A stretch of DNA of 36,351 bases from Steroidobacteraceae bacterium (GCA_016844605.1 JAENJD010000004.1:1-36351); one strand, 5' to 3'. Numbered from the stretch's first letter, positions 1 through 10,965 are shown. Notes: generated from the sequence alone by a model not told the origin. Translations and numbers: made by a program.

Positions 1-407
1 AACCGCTCATTGTCCAGCCAGATACGCTGGCGACCGAGACGGAGCGTCGTGCCGGCCGGACCTGCGTACTGCAGATAGACCTGATTCAGGTCGGTGCCTT
101 CGGGATCCGCGACAATCGGATAATTCGTCAAGCCATTTCGCGTGCTGTCGTAATGCTCGCCACCGATGACCTGCACGTGGTCGAACTCGGCAAAGCCGGA
201 GAATCCGTTGACGCTGCCGGACGCCAGATTCAGTCGCAGACGGAGGGTATTGGCACCTGCGGTGGAGGGCTTGTCTGTCTGCTCGACACTTTCGTAGCGG
301 TAGCGCAGGTCGAGCCCCGCCTTTCCGTCCGTCACAAGCGCATCCAGTCCTTCGCCGGCGGCGGAATGCGCCGCGAATAGCAGTGAAAGCAACAAGGCTC
401 TATTCAT
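1..407 (-). CDS. Alginate-export-type outer-membrane porin, N-terminal part (runs off the left edge)
   Basis: Reverse-strand translation from ATG at 407: [64 protein letters not shown]...[64 protein letters not shown]. Signal peptide plus a beta-strand pattern typical of Alginate_exp porins. Absent from the ORF track because it is truncated. Confidence 0.75.
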   Translation of the reverse strand, partial: MNRALLLSLLFAAHSAAGEGLDALVTDGKAGLDLRYRYESVEQTDKPSTAGANTLRLRLNLASGSVNGFSGFAEFDHVQVIGGEHYDSTRNGLTNYPIVADPEGTDLNQVYLQYAGPAGTTLRLGRQRIWLDNER

Positions 408-477
408 GGCCTGGTCCAGGAGTCCTGCGTTCAGGTTACGTATTGGCGCAGCCGGTGCCTTGACCTGCATCAATGCC

Positions 478-485
478 GCTAGAAT
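478..485 (+). promoter_or_regulatory. Putative -10 box (GCTAGAAT) 7 nt upstream of acs ATG
   Basis: CGCTAGAATTAGCCCCATG; same motif and spacing as uvrD and trkA. Confidence 0.5.
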
Positions 486-492
486 TAGCCCC

Positions 493-2435
<1,943 letters not shown>

Positions 2436-2439
<4 letters not shown>

Positions 2440-3395
2440 TCCGCCTCGCGGTGTTGGCAATTGCAGTCGCGCTGGCCACGCCGGCGACAGGCGCGGATCG
2501 GCTGCGTGTCGGTACCTGGAATCTCGAGTGGATGATGACACCCGAGACATTCGACGCGCTCGCCGGGAATTGCTTCGGCAAGGACCAGCGCGCGGACGGT
2601 CACGACCGCTCCTATCCCTGCGACCTGATCCCCAGGGGGCGCTGGAGCGCGAAGGACCTGGCGCGGCTGCGTGATTTTGCGGACGAAGCGGACCTCGACG
2701 TCATCGCATTGCAGGAGATCGATGGCCGCGACGTGGCGAAGCGGATATTTCCCCAATACGTCTTTTGTTTCACCAGCCGGCACAACGTGCAGAATGTCGG
2801 CTTCGCGGTTCGCCGCGGCATCCCGCATCGCTGTGACCGCGATTACCGCCCGCTCGGCCTCGACGACTACGTGCGTCGCGGCGCGGACCTCACGCTCTAT
2901 CCCGGCACGAGCCGCGCCATCCGATTGCTGGCTGTACATTTGAAGGCCGCCTGCAACAGTGATCCCCTCAACGATCCGCGCGACGCCTGCCGGCGGCTCC
3001 AGCAGCAGGTGCCGATCCTGGAGGACTGGATCGACCGGCGCGCGCGCGCCGGCAACGCATTCGCCGTAATCGGCGACTTCAACCGGCGTTTCGACCTCGA
3101 ACGGGAAACCGCGCGCGATGCGGAGGGGCGGAACGTGGCAATCTGGCCCGAGATCAACGACGGCGAGCCCTCAGGTGCGGAACTCATGAATCCCGGCGTG
3201 GAACACGGCGCGGTCGGCTGCGGCAACGGCTTTGGCGCGCGCCAGCCGATCGATTACTTCGTACTAGGCCGAAAGTTGTCTCGTGCGCTGGTGGCCGACT
3301 CATATAAGGTCTGGGACTACCCGAAGGGCCAGCGCTGGCCCGATCATTGCCTGCTGACGATCGAACTGGAACCGGAGCGCCTCGATGACCTATGA
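2436..3395 (+). CDS. Secreted endonuclease/exonuclease/phosphatase (EEP) family protein
   Basis: ATGA overlap with acs; signal peptide [23 protein letters not shown] motifs [31 protein letters not shown]. Confidence 0.8.
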
Positions 3396-3801
3396 CCAGG
3401 ACAACATCTTCGCGCGAATCATTCGCGGCGAGATTCCCTGTCATCGCGTCTACGAGGACGCGGAAACGCTCGCATTCATGGACATCATGCCGCAGGCAGA
3501 AGGCCACACACTGGTCGTTCCGAAATCCGCCGGCGAGGACATCTTCTCGACATCGCCGGAGGCGGCTGCAGCCGCGATGCGCACCGCACAGATGGTCGCG
3601 CGCGCCGTCAAGAAGGCTTTCGCGCCACCCGGCATCATGATTGCGCAGTTGAATGGCGCCGCGGCGGGACAAAGCGTGTTTCATCTTCACATTCACGTCA
3701 TTCCACGCTACGCGGGCAAGGATCTCGGAATCCATGCCGCGAAACCGGCGGAGCATGCCGTGCTCGCGGAGCATGCCGCGCGCATCCGTGCGGCGCTTTA
3801 G
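3385..3801 (+). CDS. HIT family protein (histidine triad hydrolase)
   Basis: IFARIIRGEIPCHRVYED at the N-terminus and the histidine triad HLHIHVIPRY. Confidence 0.9.
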   Translation: MTYDQDNIFARIIRGEIPCHRVYEDAETLAFMDIMPQAEGHTLVVPKSAGEDIFSTSPEAAAAAMRTAQMVARAVKKAFAPPGIMIAQLNGAAAGQSVFHLHIHVIPRYAGKDLGIHAAKPAEHAVLAEHAARIRAAL

Positions 3802-4910
3802 TGGTGCCGCACATGGGTGAATCGGCAGATCTGCGCTTTTACGAACGCGTGCTTGCGATCGCGGGTCTCGCGCTGCTCGCGGTGCTGATGTACCAGATCC
3901 TGCTGCCATTTTTCGCGCCACTGGCCTGGGCGATCTTCCTAGCATTCCTGCTGCACCCGGCACAGGCACGCCTCACCGGTTGGCTGCGCGGCCGCGATTC
4001 CGCCGCGGCGTCATTGCTGACGATCTTCGTGCTGCTGATATTTGTCGGCCCGCTGGCGGCGCTCGCTGTCGCTTTCGGACAGCAGGCGGCGGGCCTCGCA
4101 GTCCTGATTCAACACTGGCTGGAACTGCATCAGGGCCAGGGCATCCCTGATCTCGCCGACCTGCCGTTGCTCGGCCGCGTATTCGAATGGCTCGATCAGT
4201 ACACCAGCATCAGCTCGGCCGAGGCCCAGGCCTGGGTGCTTGAGCGTGCGAAGGGCGTGTTCGAACAACTCGCCGCGCTCGGTGGCACGGCTTTGCTGGG
4301 CGCGCTCGGCACGGTCCTGAACTTCACGGCAATGCTGTTCCTGCTGTTCTTCTTCATCCGCGACGGCAAGGGGATGGCGCGTGCAGCGATCAATCTCGTG
4401 CCGATCGAGCCTACCAGGCGTGACGAACTGCAGGACCGGCTCGGGGCCGTAACCCGCGCTGTTGTGCTCGGCACGGTCGTGACCGCGATAGTGCAGGGAT
4501 TGCTGCTCGGCATCGGCTTCGCGGTGGCCGGTCTCCCCGCACCCGTCGTGTTCGGCGTGATCACAGCAGTGCTCTCCATCGTGCCATTCGGCGGCACGGC
4601 GCTGGTCTGGGTGCCGGCGGTCGGCTTGCTCCTGTTCCAGGGCCGCTACGGCGCCGCGATCGTGCTGGCAGTGATCGGTCTTGTTGTCAGTACCGTCGAC
4701 AACTTCCTGAAGCCGTTCCTGATATCCGGCCGCGCCGTCGTGCCGACGCTCGCGGTCTTCATCGGCGTGCTGGGAGGTCTTTTCGCCTTCGGCATCATCG
4801 GGATGTTCCTGGGACCGGTGGTCATCGCGCTGGCAATCGCCCTCGTGAATTTCGCCCAGGAAAAAGGGGACGCTACCCTTTTCCGGGAAACCAAGACTGG
4901 AAAAGGGTAG
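3801..4910 (+). CDS. AI-2E family transporter / PerM-like permease
   Basis: Polytopic protein with the AI-2E/PerM pattern (LLPFFAPLAWAIFLAFLLHP; FFIRDGKGM; GRAVVPTLAVFIGVLGGLFAFGIIGMFLGPVVIAL). Last ~15 residues are encoded by the repeat at 4861-4922. Confidence 0.85.
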   Translation: MVPHMGESADLRFYERVLAIAGLALLAVLMYQILLPFFAPLAWAIFLAFLLHPAQARLTGWLRGRDSAAASLLTIFVLLIFVGPLAALAVAFGQQAAGLAVLIQHWLELHQGQGIPDLADLPLLGRVFEWLDQYTSISSAEAQAWVLERAKGVFEQLAALGGTALLGALGTVLNFTAMLFLLFFFIRDGKGMARAAINLVPIEPTRRDELQDRLGAVTRAVVLGTVVTAIVQGLLLGIGFAVAGLPAPVVFGVITAVLSIVPFGGTALVWVPAVGLLLFQGRYGAAIVLAVIGLVVSTVDNFLKPFLISGRAVVPTLAVFIGVLGGLFAFGIIGMFLGPVVIALAIALVNFAQEKGDATLFRETKTGKG

Positions 4911-4922
4911 CGTCCCCTTTTT
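4861..4922 (+). repeat. Palindromic interspersed repeat copy 1 (24-bp perfect inverted repeat, 14-nt loop)
   Basis: AAAAAGGGGACGCTACCCTTTTCC (4861-4884) and its exact reverse complement GGAAAAGGGTAGCGTCCCCTTTTT (4899-4922). Same element recurs at 19234-19295. Confidence 0.9.
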
Positions 4923-4936
4923 GCTGCGGGGCGCTT

Positions 4937-4944
4937 GCTAGAAT
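4937..4944 (+). promoter_or_regulatory. Putative -10 box (GCTAGAAT) 9 nt upstream of uvrD ATG
   Basis: GCTAGAAT also found at 478-485 (acs) and 7453-7460 (trkA), each 7-9 nt before the ATG. Confidence 0.5.
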
Positions 4945-4953
4945 GCGCGCCCC

Positions 4954-7170
4954 ATGCACCGGCACGACCTCCTCGACTCGCTGAACGACGCCCAACGCGC
5001 AGCCGTTTCGGCGCCGCTTGCCCCGGTACTGGTGCTTGCGGGGGCAGGCAGCGGCAAGACACGTGTGCTGACGCATCGCGCCGCCTGGCTGATCCGCGAG
5101 CACGGTGTGTCGCCGCACGGATTGATGGCCGTCACCTTCACAAACAAGGCGGCTGCCGAGATGCGCGGACGCATCGAGGCACTGCTGGACATGCCCGGTG
5201 GCGCGCTGTGGGTCGGCACATTCCACGGCATCGCCCATCGGCTGTTGCGCCGTCATTGGCGCGAAGCAGGCCTGCCGCAGTCCTTCCAGATCCTCGACGA
5301 GGAAGATCAGCACCGGCTCGTGCGCAAGATCATCCGCGAGCAGAATCTCGACGAGCAACGCTGGGTCCCACGCGAAGTACAGGGTTTCATCAACGCCCAC
5401 AAGGACGAAGGCCGGCGCGCCAAGCGCCTGGACGACCGAGGCGACCCGACGCGCCAGCAGCTGATCAGGCTCTACGAGCAGTATCAGCAGCGTTGCGAGC
5501 AGGTCGGTGTCGTGGATTTCGCCGAATTGCTGCTCAGAAGTTTCGAGATCCTGCGCGACGTCGCCGATCTCGGCGCGTATTACCGCGAGCGCTTCCGCCA
5601 CCTGCTGGTGGACGAGTTCCAGGACACCAATGGCGTCCAGTATGAATGGCTCAAATTCCTGGCGGGAAAGCCCGGCATGCCGTTCGTGGTCGGCGACGAC
5701 GACCAGTCCATCTACCGCTGGCGCGGTGCGCGCGTCGAGAACATGCAGCACTTCCGCAGGGATTTTTCGGCAACCGTCTACAAGCTCGAGCAGAACTACC
5801 GCTCGACACCCGTGATCCTCGCCGCCGCCAACGCGATCATCGCGAAGAACACCGATCGCCTGGGCAAGGAGTTATGGACCGCGGCCGAGGGCGGCGAGCC
5901 GATCCGCGTCTACGCCGCATTTAACGAGCGCGACGAGGCCGACTTCGTGCTCGAGCGCATTCGCGAACACCAGCGTAAGGGCCTGCCGCTAGCCGCGGCG
6001 GCCGTGCTGTATCGCTCCAATGCCCAGTCGCGCGCCTTCGAGGAGGCGCTGATGGCGGCCCGCATTCCGTATCGTGTCTATGGCGGGCTGCGGTTCTTCG
6101 AGCGCGCCGAGATCAAGGATGCGCTCTGCTACCTTCGCCTGACCCAGGTGCGCGGCGATGACCTGTCCTTCGAGCGGGTCGTCAACCTGCCCACGCGCGG
6201 CATCGGCAACGCGACCATCGACCAGTTGCGCGCAGCTGCAAAGGAAAAGGGCCAGACATTGTGGGATACAGGTCAGGCCCTGCTGCCAACGCTGCCGGCG
6301 CGCGCGGCCGGCGCCCTGAAGGGATTCTTCGCGCTGATCGATCGCCTCGCCGCCGAGATTGCGGAACTGCCGCTGCACGAACAGGTGCGCGTGGTCATCG
6401 AGAACTCGGGTCTGCGCGCCCATCATGCGCGCGAGAAAGACAACAAGGGCGAGGCGCGTGTCGAGAACCTGGACGAACTGGTCAATGCAGCCGAGGGCTT
6501 CGCCCCGGAGAATGACGACGGCCTCGCGCCACTACCCGCGTTCCTCGCTCACGCCACGCTCGAATCCGGCGAGACCCAGGCCGCGACGGGGATCGACTGT
6601 GTGCAGTTGATGACATTGCATGCAGCGAAGGGCCTCGAGTTCCCGACCGTGTTCATCGTCGGGCTGGAAGAGGGCTTGTTCCCGTCGGAACGCTCAGCCT
6701 TCGACGCCGACAAGTTGCCCGAGGAGCGGCGGCTTTGCTACGTCGGCCTCACCCGCGCGATGCAGCACCTGTACCTCACGCATGCGGAGAGCCGGCGCAT
6801 TTTCGGGCATACGTCCTACCGTGACCCGTCGCGTTTCCTTGCCGAATTGCCGCCGGAAGCGATCGAAGAGGTCCGGCCCAGGATTTCTGTCAGCCGGCCG
6901 CTCTACACCGCCCCCGGACCGGCCATCGTCCGTCGCGGTGCGGAAATCGGCAGCCCGTCGCTGCAACGGCGGTCAGGCGCTGCGCCCCCGCCAGCCGGAG
7001 AAGACATGCCCATGCACCTCGGCGCCCGCGTGCGCCATCCGAAGTTTGGTGAGGGCACAATCCTGCGCTTCGCGGGCAATGGGGATAACCGCCAGGTGCA
7101 CGTCAACTTCGAGCAGGCCGGCCAGAAGTGGCTGATGTACTCGCTGGCGCGGCTCGAGCAGATCCGCTGA
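4954..7170 (+). CDS. uvrD: DNA helicase II (UvrD/PcrA-type SF1 helicase)
   Basis: LNDAQRAAVSAP, AGAGSGKTRVLTHR Walker A, VDEFQDTN, DDQSIYRWRGA, LMTLHAAKGLEFPTVFIVGLEEGLFP; UvrD C-terminal domain. Confidence 0.95.
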   Translation: MHRHDLLDSLNDAQRAAVSAPLAPVLVLAGAGSGKTRVLTHRAAWLIREHGVSPHGLMAVTFTNKAAAEMRGRIEALLDMPGGALWVGTFHGIAHRLLRRHWREAGLPQSFQILDEEDQHRLVRKIIREQNLDEQRWVPREVQGFINAHKDEGRRAKRLDDRGDPTRQQLIRLYEQYQQRCEQVGVVDFAELLLRSFEILRDVADLGAYYRERFRHLLVDEFQDTNGVQYEWLKFLAGKPGMPFVVGDDDQSIYRWRGARVENMQHFRRDFSATVYKLEQNYRSTPVILAAANAIIAKNTDRLGKELWTAAEGGEPIRVYAAFNERDEADFVLERIREHQRKGLPLAAAAVLYRSNAQSRAFEEALMAARIPYRVYGGLRFFERAEIKDALCYLRLTQVRGDDLSFERVVNLPTRGIGNATIDQLRAAAKEKGQTLWDTGQALLPTLPARAAGALKGFFALIDRLAAEIAELPLHEQVRVVIENSGLRAHHAREKDNKGEARVENLDELVNAAEGFAPENDDGLAPLPAFLAHATLESGETQAATGIDCVQLMTLHAAKGLEFPTVFIVGLEEGLFPSERSAFDADKLPEERRLCYVGLTRAMQHLYLTHAESRRIFGHTSYRDPSRFLAELPPEAIEEVRPRISVSRPLYTAPGPAIVRRGAEIGSPSLQRRSGAAPPPAGEDMPMHLGARVRHPKFGEGTILRFAGNGDNRQVHVNFEQAGQKWLMYSLARLEQIR

Positions 7171-7183
7171 CGGCGGCGCATCG

Positions 7184-7275
7184 GGCGCCCGCGGGATCCG
7201 GCGGGGTTTCTCGCTCGCAAACTCCGCCGGAACTTACGAGTTTGCTCGCGAGAACCCCGCCACCTCGCGGGCGCC
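7184..7275 (+). repeat. Structured hairpin repeat, copy A (~92 nt)
   Basis: Outer stem GGCGCCCGCG (7184-7193)/CGCGGGCGCC (7266-7275); middle stem GGCGGGGTT-CTCGC/GCGAG-AACCCCGCC; inner stem GCAAACTC (7217-7224)/GAGTTTGC (7238-7245). CTCCGCCGGAACTT (7222-7235) spans the apical loop. Confidence 0.85.
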
Positions 7276-7322
7276 AGTAGCGGCAGCGCCAATTGCGTGC
7301 CCGCACGACCGGTAGCGCCACA

Positions 7323-7411
7323 CCCGGCGTGCGAGGTGACGGGGTGTCCCCGAGCGAAGCATAAAGTTCCGGCGGAGCGAGGGGACACCCCGTCGGATCC
7401 CGCACGCCGGG
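7323..7411 (-). repeat. Structured hairpin repeat, copy B (~89 nt, inverted relative to copy A)
   Basis: Outer stem CCCGGCGTGCG (7323-7333)/CGCACGCCGGG (7401-7411); inner stem ACGGGGTGTCCCC (7339-7351)/GGGGACACCCCGT (7381-7393). Loop contains AAGTTCCGGCGGAG (7364-7377), exact reverse complement of the copy A loop motif. Confidence 0.85.
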
Positions 7412-7452
7412 GATGACCGCCGCTGTTCGCACGGTCGGCATTCCGGCGCTGC

Positions 7453-7460
7453 GCTAGAAT
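7453..7460 (+). promoter_or_regulatory. Putative -10 box (GCTAGAAT) 8 nt upstream of trkA ATG
   Basis: GCGCTAGAATCCGAGGCCATG; same motif and spacing as at acs and uvrD. Confidence 0.5.
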
Positions 7461-7468
7461 CCGAGGCC

Positions 7469-8842
7469 ATGAAAATCATCATTCTCGGCGCCGGCCAGGT
7501 CGGCAGCACGGCGGCCCAGCAGCTGTCCCGCGAACAGGTCAACGACGTCACCGTGGTCGACACCCGGGACGAAGCCCTGCGCGACCTGCAGGACCGGCTC
7601 GACATCCGCACGGTGTCCGGTAATGCCGCGCACCCGGCGGTGCTCGAAGCCGCGGGCGGCGCCGGTGCCGACATGATCGTCGCGCTGACGAGCAGCGATG
7701 AAGTCAACATGATCGCCTGCCAGATCGCCTGGACAATGTTTCGCACACCGACCAAGATCGCGCGCATCCGCTCCGGCGACTATCACCACCGTCCGGAACT
7801 CTTCGGAGACGCCGCGATCCCCGTGGACCTCGCCATCAGCCCCGAGCAACTGGTCACCGACTACGTCGAACGGCTGATCCGCTACCCGGGCGCGCTGCAG
7901 GTGCTCGATTTCGCCGACGGCCGCGTGCGTCTCGTCGGCATGCGTGCACTGAAGGGCGGCAAGCTGGTCGGCCACCAGTTGAAGGAGCTGCGCGCGCACA
8001 TACCGAACCGCGAGGTACGCGTCGCCGCGATCTACCGCGACGGGCAGAATGTGAAGCCCGGAGGCGACACGATCATCGCCGAGCACGACGAGGTGTTCTT
8101 CATCGCCGCGCGTGACGACATGCGCACGATGATGAAGGAACTGATCACCGAGGAAGCGCCGGTGCGGCGCGTCGTCATTGCAGGCGCCGGCAATATCGGT
8201 TTCCGGCTTGCACGCGCCCTCGAGGATCGCGCCCAGGTCAAGCTCATCGATCGCAGCCCCGAGCGCTCGCGTCGCGCCGCGGAAACGCTGCGCAACACGC
8301 TGGTGCTGACCGGCGACGCAGCCGACGAAGAGCTGCTGCTCGAGGAGAACATCGACGACACCGACGTGTTCGTCGCGCTGACCAACGCCGAGGAGGCGAA
8401 TATCCTTTCCGCGATGCTCGCGAAGCGCCTCGGCGCGCGGCGCGTGATGGCGCTGATCAACAAGCCCTCCTATGCCGAGCTGATGGAAGGCGGCAAGATC
8501 GACATCGCGATCTCCCCGCAGACCGTCACGATCGGCGCGCTGCTCGCGCATGTGCGCCGAGGCGACGTGGTGCGCGTGCATTCACTGCGCCGTGGTGCGG
8601 CCGAGGCGATGGAGGCGATCGTCCACGCCGACAGCCGCAATTCGCCGGTCGCCGGCAGGCGCATCGACCAGATCGATCTGCCGGAAGGAACGACCATCGG
8701 TGCAGTCGTGCGCGGCGAGCAAGTCATGATGGGGCACCATGACACGGTCATCGAAGCGGACGATCACGTGATCCTGTTCCTGACCGACCGCCGTCACGTG
8801 GAGGATGTAGGCCGGCTGTTCCAGGCCGGCTCGCGCGCATGA
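7469..8842 (+). CDS. trkA: Trk system potassium uptake protein TrkA
   Basis: Two TrkA_N/TrkA_C repeats (MKIIILGAGQVGSTAA; RRVVIAGAGNIGFRLA); directly followed by trkH. Confidence 0.95.
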   Translation: MKIIILGAGQVGSTAAQQLSREQVNDVTVVDTRDEALRDLQDRLDIRTVSGNAAHPAVLEAAGGAGADMIVALTSSDEVNMIACQIAWTMFRTPTKIARIRSGDYHHRPELFGDAAIPVDLAISPEQLVTDYVERLIRYPGALQVLDFADGRVRLVGMRALKGGKLVGHQLKELRAHIPNREVRVAAIYRDGQNVKPGGDTIIAEHDEVFFIAARDDMRTMMKELITEEAPVRRVVIAGAGNIGFRLARALEDRAQVKLIDRSPERSRRAAETLRNTLVLTGDAADEELLLEENIDDTDVFVALTNAEEANILSAMLAKRLGARRVMALINKPSYAELMEGGKIDIAISPQTVTIGALLAHVRRGDVVRVHSLRRGAAEAMEAIVHADSRNSPVAGRRIDQIDLPEGTTIGAVVRGEQVMMGHHDTVIEADDHVILFLTDRRHVEDVGRLFQAGSRA

Positions 8843-10290
8843 ACCTCCTGATGGTGCAGCGCATCCTGGGGCTGATGCTCATGATGTTCAGCTTGACGAT
8901 GTTGCCACCAGTCGGCGTCTCACTCGCCTACGCCGACGGCCATTCGCAGCCGTTTCTGACCTCATTCGTGATCGTCGCCGCAGTCGGCGCGCTCTTGTGG
9001 CTGCCGGTTCACCGCGTGCGTCGGGACCTCAGGCTGCGCGACGGCTTCCTCGTCGTCGCAGTTTTCTGGATATGCCTCGGGCTCGCCGGCGCGACGCCAC
9101 TCCTGCTCAGCGATGTGCCGCAGCTCAGCTTCACCGACGCGGTGTTCGAGGCCGTGTCCGGTTTCACCACGACAGGTGCGACGGTGATCGTCGGCCTCGA
9201 CGACCTGCCAAAGTCCATCCTGTACTACCGCCAGCAGATCCAGTGGCTGGGCGGCATGGGCGTCATCGTGCTGGCGGTCGCGCTGCTGCCCGTACTCGGC
9301 ATCGGCGGTATGTCGCTGTACAAAGCCGAGACTCCGGGGCCAGTCAAGGACCAGAAGCTGACGCCGCGCATCGCACACACGGCCAAGGCTATGTGGTTCG
9401 TCTACACGCTGCTGACCGCGGCCTGTGCGCTTGGCTATTACTTCGCTGGCATGGATGCCTTCGATGCCATCGGTCATTCGTTCAGCACGCTTTCCACCGG
9501 CGGCTTTTCACCCTACGACGCAAATCTCGGCCATTTTGGCAGCGCTGCCGTGGACGGGGTCGCCACCGCATTCATGTTCCTCGGCGGGGCCAATTTCGCG
9601 CTGCATTTCTCGGCGCTGCGTCATCGCAACCCATGGCTCTACTGGCAGGACACGGAATTCAAGGCCTATTTCTGGATGGTGGTCGTGGTCATCGCAGGCA
9701 CGGCAATTTACCTGTTGCAGCAGGGCACGTACGGGACGCTGGGGCTCGCGCTGCGCCACGCGAGCCTGCACGTGGTCTCAATGCAGACCAGCACCGGATT
9801 CACGACCACCGGATTCGCGCAATGGCCCGGCGCGCTGCCGGTGCTCCTGATGATGCTGACGATCGTCTGCGGTTGCGCCGGCTCGACGGCCGGCGGCATG
9901 AAAGTCATTCGCTGGCTGCTCGTGTTCCGGCAGGGTGTTGCAGAATTGAAGCGCCTGGTGCATCCGAGCGCTGAGATTCCGGTCAAGCTCGCGGGACGCC
10001 CGGTACCACAGCGCATCATCAGCGGGGTTGCCGGATTCTTCGCGATGTACTTCATCATCTTCGCGACCTTGACTCTGCTGCTGATGATGCTGGGCCTGGA
10101 CCAGGTGACGGCCTGGTCGGCCATCGCGACCTCCATCAACAACACGGGTCCGGGCCTTGGTGACGTCACGATGACGTTTCGTGACATTCCAGACTCTGCC
10201 AAGTGGGTCTGCGCGATCGCGATGCTGGTCGGTCGACTCGAGATCTTCACGCTGGTGCTGCTGCTGACACCGACCTTCTGGCGGCGCTGA
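8839..10290 (+). CDS. trkH: Trk system potassium uptake protein TrkH
   Basis: ATGA overlap with trkA; pore motifs SGFTTTGATV, STLSTGGFSP, MQTSTGFTTTGF, CAGSTAGGMKVIR. Confidence 0.93.
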   Translation: MNLLMVQRILGLMLMMFSLTMLPPVGVSLAYADGHSQPFLTSFVIVAAVGALLWLPVHRVRRDLRLRDGFLVVAVFWICLGLAGATPLLLSDVPQLSFTDAVFEAVSGFTTTGATVIVGLDDLPKSILYYRQQIQWLGGMGVIVLAVALLPVLGIGGMSLYKAETPGPVKDQKLTPRIAHTAKAMWFVYTLLTAACALGYYFAGMDAFDAIGHSFSTLSTGGFSPYDANLGHFGSAAVDGVATAFMFLGGANFALHFSALRHRNPWLYWQDTEFKAYFWMVVVVIAGTAIYLLQQGTYGTLGLALRHASLHVVSMQTSTGFTTTGFAQWPGALPVLLMMLTIVCGCAGSTAGGMKVIRWLLVFRQGVAELKRLVHPSAEIPVKLAGRPVPQRIISGVAGFFAMYFIIFATLTLLLMMLGLDQVTAWSAIATSINNTGPGLGDVTMTFRDIPDSAKWVCAIAMLVGRLEIFTLVLLLTPTFWRR

Positions 10291-10291
10291 G

Positions 10292-10603
10292 ATGGGCCTG
10301 CGCGAAAACCTGCATTTGATGCTGGAACGCGGCCAGGATTCGCCGCTTCTGCGCTACTCGCTCGGCCTCGAATGCATCAAGGAGGGAGATTTCCTGGCCG
10401 CAATCGATCACCTGCGCAAGGCAGTCGAGCAGAATCCAGGCTACTCGGCCGCGTGGAAGGCGCTGGGCGAAGCCCATACGCACGCCGGCTCGCCCGAACG
10501 CGCCGCGGAGATCTACGAACTCGGCATCGCCGCAGCGCAGAAAAGCGGCGATATCCAGGCCGCAAAGGAAATGAGCGTGTTCCTGAAACGCTTGCGCCGC
10601 TGA
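10292..10603 (+). CDS. Small tetratricopeptide repeat protein
   Basis: LLRYSLGLECIKEGDFLAAIDHLRKAVEQNPGYSAAWKALGEAHTHAGSPERAAEIYELGI fits the TPR consensus. Confidence 0.75.
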   Translation: MGLRENLHLMLERGQDSPLLRYSLGLECIKEGDFLAAIDHLRKAVEQNPGYSAAWKALGEAHTHAGSPERAAEIYELGIAAAQKSGDIQAAKEMSVFLKRLRR

Positions 10604-10962
10604 TGTACGAGCCCAGGCACAAACCACCCCTGCCCCGCGCGGCATTCATGCGCCGGCTGCTGGGTCATCTGCTCGTCGGCCTCTGCGTCATCGGCGCGTC
10701 GTTGTTGCTCGGCATGGCCGGCTACGTCATGTTCGAGGACCTGCCCTGGATCGACGCCTTCCTGAACGCGGCGATGCTGCTGGGCGGCATGGGCCCCGTG
10801 GACATTCCACAAACCGAAGCGGGAAAGCTGTTCGCAGGGCTTTACGCGCTCTACGCGGGACTCGTCCTTATCGTCGTCGCTGCGTTGCTCATCACGCCGG
10901 TGATCCACCGGGTGCTGCACCGCCTCCACTGGGCGGGGACATCAAGCGATGACGGCAAGTGA
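10603..10962 (+). CDS. Small membrane protein resembling a 2TM/P-loop ion channel (Ion_trans_2-like) with a non-canonical filter
   Basis: ATG at 10603 overlaps the TPR stop codon. TM (LLVGLCVIGASLLLGMAGYVMF) - re-entrant-like segment (WIDAFLNAAMLLGGMGPVDIPQTEAGKLFAGLYALYAG) - TM (LVLIVVAALLITPVIHRVLHRLH). Confidence 0.6.
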   Translation: MYEPRHKPPLPRAAFMRRLLGHLLVGLCVIGASLLLGMAGYVMFEDLPWIDAFLNAAMLLGGMGPVDIPQTEAGKLFAGLYALYAGLVLIVVAALLITPVIHRVLHRLHWAGTSSDDGK

Positions 10963-10965
10963 CGC

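Noticed and set aside
4861-4922. Palindrome as a simple Rho-independent terminator of the permease gene
   Set aside because: The stop codon lies inside the structure and an almost identical element recurs at 19234-19295 at a gene start, so an interspersed repeat explains it better. Terminator activity is not excluded.
7171-7468. Possible small protein genes in the uvrD-trkA spacer (ORFs 6903-7388 and 7103-7441 on the minus strand)
   Set aside because: They translate the inverted-repeat structures and antisense uvrD; no plausible protein signature.
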